A stretch of 64,000 nt of DNA, taken from NCBI GenBank assembly GCA_002436405.1, contig DJLZ01000001.1, positions 372,713 through 436,712 on the forward strand. The letters run 5' to 3'. Below, piece by piece: positions 42,455-50,935 of the stretch; the first letter of the stretch is position 1, and each line of letters begins with the position of its first letter. This DNA is from Proteobacteria bacterium UBA6503. GTDB taxonomy: Bacteria; Pseudomonadota; Alphaproteobacteria; UBA1280; UBA6503. Position numbers and translations under genes: made by a program. The notes beneath the pieces were generated by a model that was given only the letters and a program-made list of their open reading frames with translations, made no database searches and was not told where the DNA came from.

Positions 42455-43837
42455 TTATTTACCAATACAGAATGTTGAGAAGACTAAGTCTAGCACGTCT
42501 TCAACATCTGTGCGACCCGTCACCTGACCAATACTTTGGGCGGCTTCACGTAGGTCTTGTGCCAGCATATCCGCTGAAAAATGGCCACCAGCGGCAGTTT
42601 GATCAAACAAGCTTTTAGCTTGTAGCAGGTGCGTCATGGCGCTTGCCACAGCATCACGGTGGCGCTGGCGGTTGAGGTGGGCCGCTTCTGAGGCTTCAGC
42701 CACAAGATTATCAAGCGCTTTTGTGAGCTCGGCCAAAATCGTGTCGAGTGTTTCAGGCTGGGTAAGGTCAGCCGCAAGGCTTGGGTAGTCTTGGCCGTTA
42801 ATATTAACGAAGTTTTGAACATCAGCCTTGGTTTCATCAATCTTGGTCACTACCACAAGGCCGTGCTTGCCAGCCATAAATTCAGTGGCTTCTGGAGGTA
42901 AGGTTGGCCAGTCGGCAGCATCCACTAGCAAGATAACGTAATCGGCTTGTTTAGCACGTTTCCCTGCACGGTTAACGCCTTCAGCTTCAATCACATCATC
43001 GGTTAAACGTAGGCCTGCGGTGTCAGCCAAAATAACGGGGTAACCTGCAATGTCGAGGTGGCTTTCAACAACGTCACGCGTAGTGCCTGCAATGGGGCTT
43101 ACAATGGCAGTTTCCTTACCTGTGAGTAAGTTAGTGAGTGTTGACTTTCCGGCGTTAGGTTTACCGATAATCGCCACCTCAAAACCCTCACGCAGGCGCT
43201 GACCTGACTGGTTTTGCTGCGCTTTTTTAAAGGTTTCAAGCAGATCATCAACTTTGGCAGCAAAGTTCCCTTCTTGCAGCACATCAAGCTCTTCATCGGG
43301 GAAGTCAATAGCCGCTTCAGCATGGGCCACAAGGTGCATCAATTCAGTACGCCAAGTTTCAAAGGTAGTACCAAGCTCACCATTCATTTGGCGCAGTGCT
43401 TGTTGGCGCTGCTGTTCGGTTTTGGCTTCAATAAGGTCAGCCAACCCCTCGGCCTGAGTCAGGTCCATCTTGCCGTTGATAAAGGCGCGACGGGTATATT
43501 CACCTGGTTCAGCAGGTTTGGCGCCTGCTTTGTAAAAAGCTTCAAGGGCGGCTTGCACCACAGCACGGCCACCGTGGCCATGAAACTCAACAACATCTTC
43601 GCCTGTAAAACTGTTGGGGCCTTTAAACCAAACCCATAGACCTTCATCAATCACATTGCCGGCTTCATCTTTAATGGGGGCATAGTGCATCACACGGGTT
43701 TTAACTTTGGTAAAGCTCGGGCACAGGGTATCGGCCAAGGCTTTACAGCCACTGCCTGATAAACGAATAACAGCCACACCACTTGGTAGAGGTGCGGTAG
43801 CGACAGCAGCGATGATGTGTTTTGCGGTTAAACTCAT
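42455..43837 (-). CDS. mnmE: tRNA modification GTPase MnmE
   Basis: A 460-residue GTPase that, with MnmG, modifies the wobble uridine of certain tRNAs. N-terminal tetrahydrofolate-binding domain (AVATAPLPSGVAVIRLSG), G-domain inserted in helices with GKPNAGKSTLTN, ADTAGL and VTKID, and the C-terminal CIGK with the catalytic Cys. ATG 43837 is the standard start. In many alphaproteobacteria it lies next to rho and the origin; here it is 13 kb from rho. Confidence 0.95.
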   Translation of the reverse strand: MSLTAKHIIAAVATAPLPSGVAVIRLSGSGCKALADTLCPSFTKVKTRVMHYAPIKDEAGNVIDEGLWVWFKGPNSFTGEDVVEFHGHGGRAVVQAALEAFYKAGAKPAEPGEYTRRAFINGKMDLTQAEGLADLIEAKTEQQRQQALRQMNGELGTTFETWRTELMHLVAHAEAAIDFPDEELDVLQEGNFAAKVDDLLETFKKAQQNQSGQRLREGFEVAIIGKPNAGKSTLTNLLTGKETAIVSPIAGTTRDVVESHLDIAGYPVILADTAGLRLTDDVIEAEGVNRAGKRAKQADYVILLVDAADWPTLPPEATEFMAGKHGLVVVTKIDETKADVQNFVNINGQDYPSLAADLTQPETLDTILAELTKALDNLVAEASEAAHLNRQRHRDAVASAMTHLLQAKSLFDQTAAGGHFSADMLAQDLREAAQSIGQVTGRTDVEDVLDLVFSTFCIGK

Positions 43838-43919
43838 AGCTGTATTTAAGCACAAATAGCTTTTTTTAGAAGTTTTTTTGCGGAGATTTTGAGCTTAAGC
43901 GCAGCGGTTTGGGAGAAGG

Positions 43920-43997
43920 TAAAACTTCATTATTGACCGTGGAAGCGGCGTGTATGTTAGAATACACAAGAACCGCGAAAGCGATAATGAAGTTTTA
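43920..43997. repeat. Nested 78-nt inverted-repeat element between mnmE and mutM
   Basis: TAAAACTTCATTAT (43920-43933) and ATAATGAAGTTTTA (43984-43997) are perfect 14-bp inverted repeats. Inside are GCGG/CCGC (43945-43948 with 43973-43976) and GTGTAT/ATACAC (43950-43955 with 43962-43967). The whole can fold as one long cruciform or RNA hairpin. It sits in the divergent gap and must overlap the control regions of both genes. Confidence 0.75.
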
Positions 43998-44031
43998 GAT
44001 TGCCCAAATAAGCCAAAGGAGCGCAGAAAAA

Positions 44032-44862
44032 ATGCCTGAACTGCCCGAAGTGGAAACCGTTGTTCGTGGGATGCGCCAGAAAATTGAAGGCGCTAAGCTT
44101 AAAAAAGTCACGCTACGTCGTGAAGGGTTGCGTTATCCTTTTCCGCCAAGTTTAGGCAAACTTAAAAACGTGAAAGTCACAAGCATTGAGCGCCGCGCCA
44201 AGTTTGCCATTATGCACCTTGATAATGGCCTAAGTGTGCTGTTTCACCTTGGGATGAGCGGACGTATCTTATTCCCCGAAGGCAGTGAGCCTTTGCAAAA
44301 ACATGATCACCTCAGCTTTTACTTTGAAGATGAAACCGGCCACCCGATTGAACTGCGGATGAGCGACCCTCGCCGTTTTGGCGTGGTAGACGTTTGCCCA
44401 ACGGCCACCCTGCAAACCAGCAAACACCTGATGACCCAAGGGCCTGAGCCTTTTGGGGATGAGTTTACAGCTGACTACCTTTACAAAACCCTCAAAAAGC
44501 GCAGCCTGCCCGTCAAACAAGCCATCATGACCAATAAGGTTGTTGTGGGTGTGGGGAATATTTATGCCAACGAAGCTTTGTTTATGAGCGGCATTAACCC
44601 CCGCCGTAAAGCCAGCGCCATTAGTAAACAGCGTGTAGCTGAACTGCATAGCAATATTGTAAAGGTGTTAAAGGACGCGATTAAATCAGGCGGCACATCA
44701 CTTAAAGACTATGTGCAGACCGACGGCACATTGGGCTACTTCCAGCATAACTTTAAAGTTTACGGCCGTGCGGGCAAACCTTGCCCCGTATGTGAAACTG
44801 AGATTCAGAAAATTGTGCAAGGGGGCCGAGCAAGTTACTTCTGCCCCACCTGCCAAAAGTAG
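44032..44862 (+). CDS. mutM: Formamidopyrimidine-DNA glycosylase
   Basis: A 276-residue base-excision repair glycosylase/AP lyase that removes 8-oxoguanine. Starts MPELPEVETVVRGM with catalytic Pro1/Glu2, contains the H2TH helix region (GVGNIYANEALFMSGINP) and ends in the zinc finger CPVCETEIQKIV...CPTC. Normal length. Preceded by a nested inverted repeat and GGAG-type site (AAAGGAGC). Confidence 0.95.
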   Translation: MPELPEVETVVRGMRQKIEGAKLKKVTLRREGLRYPFPPSLGKLKNVKVTSIERRAKFAIMHLDNGLSVLFHLGMSGRILFPEGSEPLQKHDHLSFYFEDETGHPIELRMSDPRRFGVVDVCPTATLQTSKHLMTQGPEPFGDEFTADYLYKTLKKRSLPVKQAIMTNKVVVGVGNIYANEALFMSGINPRRKASAISKQRVAELHSNIVKVLKDAIKSGGTSLKDYVQTDGTLGYFQHNFKVYGRAGKPCPVCETEIQKIVQGGRASYFCPTCQK

Positions 44863-44864
44863 AT

Positions 44865-45488
44865 TTATCCGAAGTGGTGTTTAAGATACTGCCCCACCGA
44901 ACGGCAATCATGCAGGGCATTATGCACATGACCATCCATGTTAATACCTGCCGCTTTGTAGAGCGTGCCGCTTGAGTAGTTACCTGGGTTATCACCCATC
45001 ATTTTCACCACAAGGCGGGCATCAAAAAAGTTGCAGTTTGGCTTAAACTCAGTGTTGTAGAACATGCAGTTTTCCCAGAAGATTTTTTCATCCCCGCCGT
45101 ATGACCATACGTCTTTACCGTTAATAAACTGGGCAAATTTGTCAGCCGCTTCGGCAAACATCAGGCCTTTGCTTTCAATATCAGCTTGGCTAATGGCTGT
45201 AAGTTCGCTGAAGTAAGGTGAAAGTTCGGCGTTCCATTGTGGTTTTACCAAAACGTCAAAGTGGGCAGTTTCTTTAAAGCCTTGTGTAGGGTCAATTTCA
45301 ACAGCGGCAATTTGCACCATTTCACGCCATTCATTCGGGCCGCTCCAGTCACGCAGCATAGCGCCTTCCCATGAGGTAAACTCGGTATCCATTACAATAA
45401 AGGGCTTTTCAAAATAGTGCTTAAGGTGTGCACACTTTGCCATCATATCGGCTTTGTAATCGGCTAGGTTTGTAACGGCTTGTGACAT
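44865..45488 (-). CDS. DEDDh 3'-5' exonuclease (DnaQ-like fold)
   Basis: A 207-residue exonuclease-family protein. Motif I FIVMDTEFTSW (Asp, Glu), and near the C-terminus HNALHDCRSVGQYL with the His and Asp of motif III. The fold matches DnaQ/ribonuclease-type proofreading enzymes, but substrate is unknown. ATG 45488 is preferred (AAGGA upstream) over a longer frame. It ends 2 nt from mutM in convergent orientation. Confidence 0.8.
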   Translation of the reverse strand: MSQAVTNLADYKADMMAKCAHLKHYFEKPFIVMDTEFTSWEGAMLRDWSGPNEWREMVQIAAVEIDPTQGFKETAHFDVLVKPQWNAELSPYFSELTAISQADIESKGLMFAEAADKFAQFINGKDVWSYGGDEKIFWENCMFYNTEFKPNCNFFDARLVVKMMGDNPGNYSSGTLYKAAGINMDGHVHNALHDCRSVGQYLKHHFG

Positions 45489-45642
45489 GGGGGAACGTCC
45501 TTCTAAAAATCCATAATCGTGTTCTAAATACCACCAAAAGGCTAAAATTTGTTGTCTTTTAGTCGCAGGTGGTCGTGTAACCTCGCCCAATATACAAGAT
45601 TCCACTGTATAAGGCAGCCCCTATTTAGATAAACTTAAAGCT

Positions 45643-46722
45643 ATGTATAAAGTTTTAGGTATTGAAAGCTCATGTGACGAAACAGCCGCCTCAGTCGTGG
45701 CCTTTTCTGGCATGGAAAATGGCGCGCCTAAAGCAGAAGTTTTAGCCAATACGGTCTACACCCAACATCAAGAACACCTTGATTACGGCGGCGTTGTGCC
45801 TGAAATTGCAGCGCGTGCCCACGTTGATAAAGTGGGCCCTATCGTGACCACCTGCCTTAAAGAGGCTGGCCTTGAGCTCAGCGATATTGATGCCTTTGCT
45901 GCCACCAGCGGCCCAGGTCTATTAGGGGGCCTGCTTGTAGGTGTTAGCTATGCCAAGACCCTCGCCATGGTCACAGGCAAGCCCTACATTGGCGTGAATC
46001 ACCTTGAAGGCCATGCTCTAACTTGCAAGCTTACCAACAATACTCCTATGCCGTATTTGCTGTTGCTGGTTTCAGGCGGGCATTGCCAGTTTATTCATGT
46101 ACGTGAGGTGGGCGACTACGAAACTATTGGCGGCACCCTAGATGATGCCGTAGGCGAAGCTTTTGACAAAGTGGCAAAACTCATGGGTCTCGGTTACCCG
46201 GGTGGCCCTATTATTGAAAAGCACGCCGAAAAAGGTGACCCTAAAGCCTACAAACTGCCTATTCCCCTTAAAGATAAAGGGATTGATTTCTCATTCTCAG
46301 GCCTGAAAACAGCGGCTCGCCAACTGGTGATGGAGCATGAGGCCGAAGGCAAAGACCTTGACGAGAAAACACTCAATGATATTTGTGCCAGCTTCCAAGA
46401 AACTGTGGCTCAAACACTGACTATTAAAAGCCGCCGTGCGTTACAGTCGCTCCCTAAAGTGAAGCACTTTGTGCTGGCGGGTGGTGTTGCTGCCAACAAG
46501 ATGCTGCGCGGCCGACTGGAAAAAGTCTGTACTGTTCTTGACGTTACATTTTCAGCCCCGCCGCTGAACCTCTGTACCGATAACGCTGTGATGGTGGCCT
46601 ATGCAGGCGGCCTGCGTTTAATTAATGATGAAAAAAGCCCTCTGAGTAGCCACGCCACACCGCGCTGGCCGCTAGAAGATATGAAGCCGCCTCAGCGGCC
46701 AATGAAAGGACAAAGCTCATGA
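45643..46722 (+). CDS. tsaD: tRNA threonylcarbamoyladenosine synthesis protein TsaD
   Basis: A 359-residue ASKHA-fold enzyme that transfers the threonylcarbamoyl group to A37 of ANN-decoding tRNAs. Motifs: LGIESSCDETAASV, metal site NHLEGHAL, SGGHCQFIHV, GYPGGPIIEK, and LAGGVAANKMLR with TDNAVMVAYAGG. Start overlaps nothing; the stop overlaps gpsA by ATGA, giving a three-gene operon tsaD-gpsA-47741. Confidence 0.95.
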   Translation: MYKVLGIESSCDETAASVVAFSGMENGAPKAEVLANTVYTQHQEHLDYGGVVPEIAARAHVDKVGPIVTTCLKEAGLELSDIDAFAATSGPGLLGGLLVGVSYAKTLAMVTGKPYIGVNHLEGHALTCKLTNNTPMPYLLLLVSGGHCQFIHVREVGDYETIGGTLDDAVGEAFDKVAKLMGLGYPGGPIIEKHAEKGDPKAYKLPIPLKDKGIDFSFSGLKTAARQLVMEHEAEGKDLDEKTLNDICASFQETVAQTLTIKSRRALQSLPKVKHFVLAGGVAANKMLRGRLEKVCTVLDVTFSAPPLNLCTDNAVMVAYAGGLRLINDEKSPLSSHATPRWPLEDMKPPQRPMKGQSS

Positions 46723-47744
46723 GCTATAAATACCCTGTAGGTGTACTTGGTGCAGGCGCGTGGGGCACAGCCCTCGCCGAACATTTGGCTGGTGCGTGTG
46801 GCCATAACGTATTGCTATGGTCATATGACAAAAAAGCCGCTGCTGATATTAAGAAAAAACGTAAGAACAGCATCTTCCTACCCGGCTATCCACTGTCTGA
46901 AAAGATTGACGTGACGACTACCCCTGAAGATGTAGCCAAGAACTGTAAAGTTATTCTATACGCAAGCCCCGTGCCCCACTGTGCCGAGATGGCCGCCATG
47001 CTTGCCCCTATTTTAAAAGAAGACCAAACCGTTGTGATTAGCTCAAAAGGCTTCCGTGAGTCTGATGGCGCTATTTTGACCGATGTCTGGCAAGACATGA
47101 TGCCTCACTTCCATAACCTCGCCGTGCTTTCAGGCCCAACATTTGCCCACGAAGTTGCAGGCCACAAACCAGCTTTGGCGACTTTGGCTGCAAGCCGTAA
47201 AGAAGTGCTGAAAGAAGTTGATAAGCTCTTTAACTCGTCGTTGATGCGCTTGTATTTCACACACGACCTTATTGGCGTGCAAGTAGGCGCCGCCATGAAA
47301 AACGTGATTGCTATTGGTGCAGGTATTTCTGATGGGTTAGGCATGGGTGAAAACTTTAAAGCCGGCGTTCTTTGCCGCGGCATCGTTGAAATGATGCGCT
47401 ATAGCCATAGCCTTGGCGGTGAACGTTTGACCCTTTCAGGCCTTTCAGGCGTGGGTGACCTTATGTTGTCATCCCACGAAGGGTCACGTAACTACCGCTT
47501 TGGACGTTACCTTGGTGAAGGGATGACCGCAAAAGAAGCCTTTGAAAAAGTAGGCTCAACCGTAGAAGGCGCAAACACGGCCGCTATTTTGACCGTGCAA
47601 GGTGCCTCTAAGGGGATTGATATGGGCGTCGTTATGGCTGTGAACGGTGTAATTCACGGTGATATTGACGCGTCACGCACATTCCGCCTGCTGCTTGAAC
47701 GCCCACGTGTTGTTGAATTTGATATTGATGAGGACCTAATATGA
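46719..47744 (+). CDS. gpsA: NAD(P)-dependent glycerol-3-phosphate dehydrogenase
   Basis: A 341-residue enzyme reducing dihydroxyacetone phosphate to sn-glycerol 3-phosphate for phospholipid synthesis. Nucleotide-binding VLGAGAWGTALAEHL, catalytic Lys in GAAMKNVIAIGAG, and SGPTFAHEVAG. Overlaps tsaD and the next gene by 4 nt each, so all three are translationally coupled. Confidence 0.94.
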   Translation: MSYKYPVGVLGAGAWGTALAEHLAGACGHNVLLWSYDKKAAADIKKKRKNSIFLPGYPLSEKIDVTTTPEDVAKNCKVILYASPVPHCAEMAAMLAPILKEDQTVVISSKGFRESDGAILTDVWQDMMPHFHNLAVLSGPTFAHEVAGHKPALATLAASRKEVLKEVDKLFNSSLMRLYFTHDLIGVQVGAAMKNVIAIGAGISDGLGMGENFKAGVLCRGIVEMMRYSHSLGGERLTLSGLSGVGDLMLSSHEGSRNYRFGRYLGEGMTAKEAFEKVGSTVEGANTAAILTVQGASKGIDMGVVMAVNGVIHGDIDASRTFRLLLERPRVVEFDIDEDLI

Positions 47745-48775
47745 GTACCTATATCCGAGAAAAATTTCCCGTTATCTTAGTTGTACTGCTCGCAGCTGTA
47801 GGCATTTTGCTGGGCGCTGTTTCGGCGGCAACAGCACAAAACCTAAACCACGACCCAAGCCTTGCCCCGTGGGAAGGCCTGAACGGTGAACCTGCCATTA
47901 AACACTGGAACCCTATGACCTCAACTCACATGGGGCCATCAGGTATGCGCCGCACCCTTATTGGCCGTGCGGGTGAATCACCTGAGCAACCAGCGCCGAT
48001 GTTCCCGCCTGAGCAGCTAGAACCTATGCCTGACTTGCCAAGCCTTGCAGACCAGAAAAACAACTACCGTGCTGACCCTAACATTGCACAGCGCGCCAAC
48101 AGCTTGCGCCAACGCCGTGTTGAAGCGCCAAAACCTGTGCCAGACTTTGAATCACTACACCTGAATAATGGCGACTTGCGTTCAGCCCAAGTGCAAATCC
48201 GCCTAAGCGGTAATAACGCTGATAAAGAGACCTTCCTTATGTGGCGCTTGAACCCTGTTGAGCTGCCAATCTTTATTGATAAAGTGCGTAAGCTACAGGT
48301 TTCAGTAAGTGGTAATGTGCCGACTGAAAAATCAAACACCATTTACGACCATATTGAAGTCAGCCTACTGGGTAACGCTGGCCAAGTGTACGAGCCTGTA
48401 AAGATTTACCAAAACAAAGTAGATCTACCTGCTGATGCCATGCCTTATGAAGACACCAACCGTGATCTTGAACTTTGGCTATTAGGTACCGCCAAAACCT
48501 TTGGCCAGAAAGACCAAATCGCCAACCTTATCACCATCTGGAGCTACGAAGACTGTAAGGCCCTGAACCATACTTTGGTAGACTCGGTCCCACGTCAGTG
48601 CGTCTTGCCTGATGGCACAACTTACCTTGAGATTGATAAGAAACTTTCGCAAAAAGACAAAGCCATCAACAACTTTGATAAATGTCTTAAAGCAGGGCAC
48701 CCTCTGATTGTGACCTTCCCACGTAAGTGTGTGGCGCCGGGTGGCCGTGTGTATATCGAACCACCGCGGTTATAA
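47741..48775 (+). CDS. Exported protein with C-terminal PR-C repeats, unknown function
   Basis: A 344-residue exported protein (signal anchor about 10-32, ending ATAQ). A proline-rich linker (60-130) precedes a beta-rich middle domain, and the C-terminal 70 residues hold two short cysteine repeats: SVPRQCVLPDGTTYLEI and FPRKCVAPGGRVYIEPP, each preceded by a further Cys, like the small alphaproteobacterial repeat with consensus Cx(8-12)PRxC. Co-translated with gpsA, function unknown. The structured repeat copy 2 begins at its stop codon. Confidence 0.65.
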   Translation: MSTYIREKFPVILVVLLAAVGILLGAVSAATAQNLNHDPSLAPWEGLNGEPAIKHWNPMTSTHMGPSGMRRTLIGRAGESPEQPAPMFPPEQLEPMPDLPSLADQKNNYRADPNIAQRANSLRQRRVEAPKPVPDFESLHLNNGDLRSAQVQIRLSGNNADKETFLMWRLNPVELPIFIDKVRKLQVSVSGNVPTEKSNTIYDHIEVSLLGNAGQVYEPVKIYQNKVDLPADAMPYEDTNRDLELWLLGTAKTFGQKDQIANLITIWSYEDCKALNHTLVDSVPRQCVLPDGTTYLEIDKKLSQKDKAINNFDKCLKAGHPLIVTFPRKCVAPGGRVYIEPPRL

Positions 48776-48776
48776 T

Positions 48777-48898
48777 ACACATTCGCTTAAGCAAAGCTTG
48801 AGGCTCGGTGAAAACCTTCGGTTTTATCGTCGCTGACCTTTGCCACAGCTATGCCGTGGCACGGGACAGCGTCCTACCACCTTTCGGGTGGCAGTGCC
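48777..48898. ncRNA. Structured RNA-like repeat, copy 2
   Basis: Second copy of the 122-nt element of 23263-23384, same length. Hairpins: 48806-48829; 48842-48860; 48877-48891. The changes relative to copy 1 keep pairing: U-A to C-G (806/829), G-C to A-U (811/825), U-A to C-G (816/820), G-C to C-G twice and G-C to A-U in hairpin 2 (843/859, 844/858, 845/857), C-G to A-U and A-U to C-G in hairpin 3 (879/889, 880/888). TACAC before the element and GTGTA after it (48902-48906) could add a closing helix. It lies between two rightward genes. Function unknown. Confidence 0.75.
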
Positions 48899-48974
48899 CA
48901 CGTGTAAGTAACCCCTTGAAGATATAGGGATACCCCCTATACCTTATTAAAGGGTATAAATATTTCAGAGGGTT

Positions 48975-50891
48975 ATGAGACAACTTAGCGCAGCGCATAT
49001 CAACAAACTAAACACCAAATTAGTGGATAAAGCCGCGCGTCTTATCGAGAAAAATTGCCCTGAAGCACGCCCTGAAATAAAGGACGCTCTGCTTCAATAT
49101 TCTCTCAACTATGCCAATGCGTACGAGGCTTCAGAAGGCCAGCTTCCTGATGCCAATACCCTTACGCAACTGGGCAGCCTTTCACTTGAAGAACTGCAAG
49201 AGTATGAGGGGATTCTGCCCGAAAATATTCAAACAGGTTTTATGCAACAGCAGGCCGAACGCCCGGCCCCTGACCATGCCCACCTGCGCCCCGTATTTGG
49301 CGAACGTGAGCGGCTGTACTTTACACTGCCGGAGGAAAAGAACCCCGAGCAAGACCGCCTGCAAGCGCTTGTTGAAGCAGCACTCCCTGATTACGACATT
49401 GACTTTGAACAAGGCACCGCCAGTAACGACGGCGGCAAAAACAACATGCGCCTTGGCCGTTTACTGAATAAAAATGGCGAAGAAGGTTTGTTTAAACAGT
49501 GGGACAAACACTGCAGCCAGAAAACCGAAAAGCTAATGATGGTCGTCTCACGTAGGCCTGAGGATATTGCACGTGCGTCGACAGGCCGCCATTGGACCTC
49601 ATGCATGAATGAATACGGCGATTTTCCTGAGCGTATTGAGGATGATATTTCACAAGGCTCGATTGTGGCGTACTTGGTGTCAGAGTCTGACCCTGAGATT
49701 ATGCGCCCTCTCTCACGTCATTTGATTAAACCTTACCACGGTGGGAAAGACGGCACCCAAACGGCCATGTACCCTGATAATGCCTACGGTATTGAGCACG
49801 AAGCTTTTGATGCGGCCGCCCATAAACTATGCCGTGATTACTTCAACAACGGCCTACAGGGTAAATTTCAGCTTGATAAACACCTGTATCAGGACGGTAT
49901 TACGGGTTTTACCATTGAAAAAGGTGAAGTTCACCTCCCTAAAGCACAGCAGAAAAAAGCCAATGTGCGCCACCTGCCTGATAACTTGCGTGACGGCCAA
50001 TGCTCAGCCGAAGACCTTTTAAACCACCTTGGTTATAAATACCAAAACCAAGACGGTAAACTGGTGCTTGAGCGTGGCCAGCTGAATCTTAGCGGCATGG
50101 GGATTCGTCAGCTCCCTGACCTTTCAATGGTCGAATGTGGTCATTTAAACTGTGACCAAAACGAGCTTACTGAGCTGCCCGCACTGCCGCAAAACCTTAC
50201 CAGCCTAAGTGCCCGCTCAAATAAGATTGAAACTTTGCCTGAAAAACTACCATCAAAACTTGGTAGCCTTGATGTTTCGCAAAACCAACTGATGTGGCTC
50301 CCGTCACAACTGCCACAAAACTTGGATGAGCTTGATTGCAGTGAAAACCAAATGCTTGAATTGCCAGAACTGCCCGAGAATTTGCGTATTCTTAACTGCT
50401 CAGGTAACCAGATTGTAAGCCTGCCGCAACTGCCTGAGAACCTAGATAACCTTTCATGTGCGCTGAATAACCTTTCAACGCTACCAGGCGAATTACCGCA
50501 GAATTTGCGTCATTTGAATTGCAGCCATAACCGCATGATTGTGATGCCTATGAGCCTGCCAGATTCACTGCTTGATATTAACTGCGCCCACAATAACCTT
50601 GGTGATTTGCCACGCACATTACCACCACAACTAAAGCACCTTGATTGCGCACACAACCGCTTATCAGAGCTACCGCACCTGCCTGAAACATTGGAAAAAC
50701 TAAGCTGCGATGGCAATGATTTGTCACACCTACAGCATGACATGCCGCAAGGCTTACATCTGCTGACCTGTAAGAAAAACCCACGCCTTGAAGAGCTGCC
50801 AGCTTCGGTCCCTTCAACCTGCACCCTTAAATGGGAAGGCCGCCGCCGTGAATATGATTACCCGAGTAAAGAAACACTCGAGATGGCATAA
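48975..50891 (+). CDS. Leucine-rich-repeat protein of IpaH/YopM type
   Basis: A 638-residue protein with no signal peptide. The N-terminal 365 residues are of unknown fold and contain TGRHWTSCMNEYGDFPERI, a Cys/His-containing block. From about residue 370 at least ten repeats of 20-21 residues follow the pattern LPELPENLRILNCSGNQI, as in bacterial effectors such as IpaH and YopM. No C-terminal ubiquitin-ligase domain is seen; the protein ends shortly after the last repeat. An effector or a prey/host-directed role is possible but unproven. Ends in a bidirectional terminator. Confidence 0.75.
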   Translation: MRQLSAAHINKLNTKLVDKAARLIEKNCPEARPEIKDALLQYSLNYANAYEASEGQLPDANTLTQLGSLSLEELQEYEGILPENIQTGFMQQQAERPAPDHAHLRPVFGERERLYFTLPEEKNPEQDRLQALVEAALPDYDIDFEQGTASNDGGKNNMRLGRLLNKNGEEGLFKQWDKHCSQKTEKLMMVVSRRPEDIARASTGRHWTSCMNEYGDFPERIEDDISQGSIVAYLVSESDPEIMRPLSRHLIKPYHGGKDGTQTAMYPDNAYGIEHEAFDAAAHKLCRDYFNNGLQGKFQLDKHLYQDGITGFTIEKGEVHLPKAQQKKANVRHLPDNLRDGQCSAEDLLNHLGYKYQNQDGKLVLERGQLNLSGMGIRQLPDLSMVECGHLNCDQNELTELPALPQNLTSLSARSNKIETLPEKLPSKLGSLDVSQNQLMWLPSQLPQNLDELDCSENQMLELPELPENLRILNCSGNQIVSLPQLPENLDNLSCALNNLSTLPGELPQNLRHLNCSHNRMIVMPMSLPDSLLDINCAHNNLGDLPRTLPPQLKHLDCAHNRLSELPHLPETLEKLSCDGNDLSHLQHDMPQGLHLLTCKKNPRLEELPASVPSTCTLKWEGRRREYDYPSKETLEMA

Positions 50892-50922
50892 AAAAAGCCA
50901 GTCGGTTGACTGGCTTTTTTTG
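50891..50922. terminator. Bidirectional intrinsic terminator
   Basis: AAAAAAGCCAGTC (50891-50903) pairs with GACTGGCTTTTTT (50908-50920). It serves the rightward LRR gene and the leftward ald gene. Confidence 0.9.
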
Positions 50923-50935
50923 TATTTAGGCTGGC

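Noticed and set aside
43920..43997. Integron attC site
   Set aside because: Inverted repeats are present but the RYYYAAC and GTTRRRY core sites are not at the ends, and no integrase or cassette is nearby.
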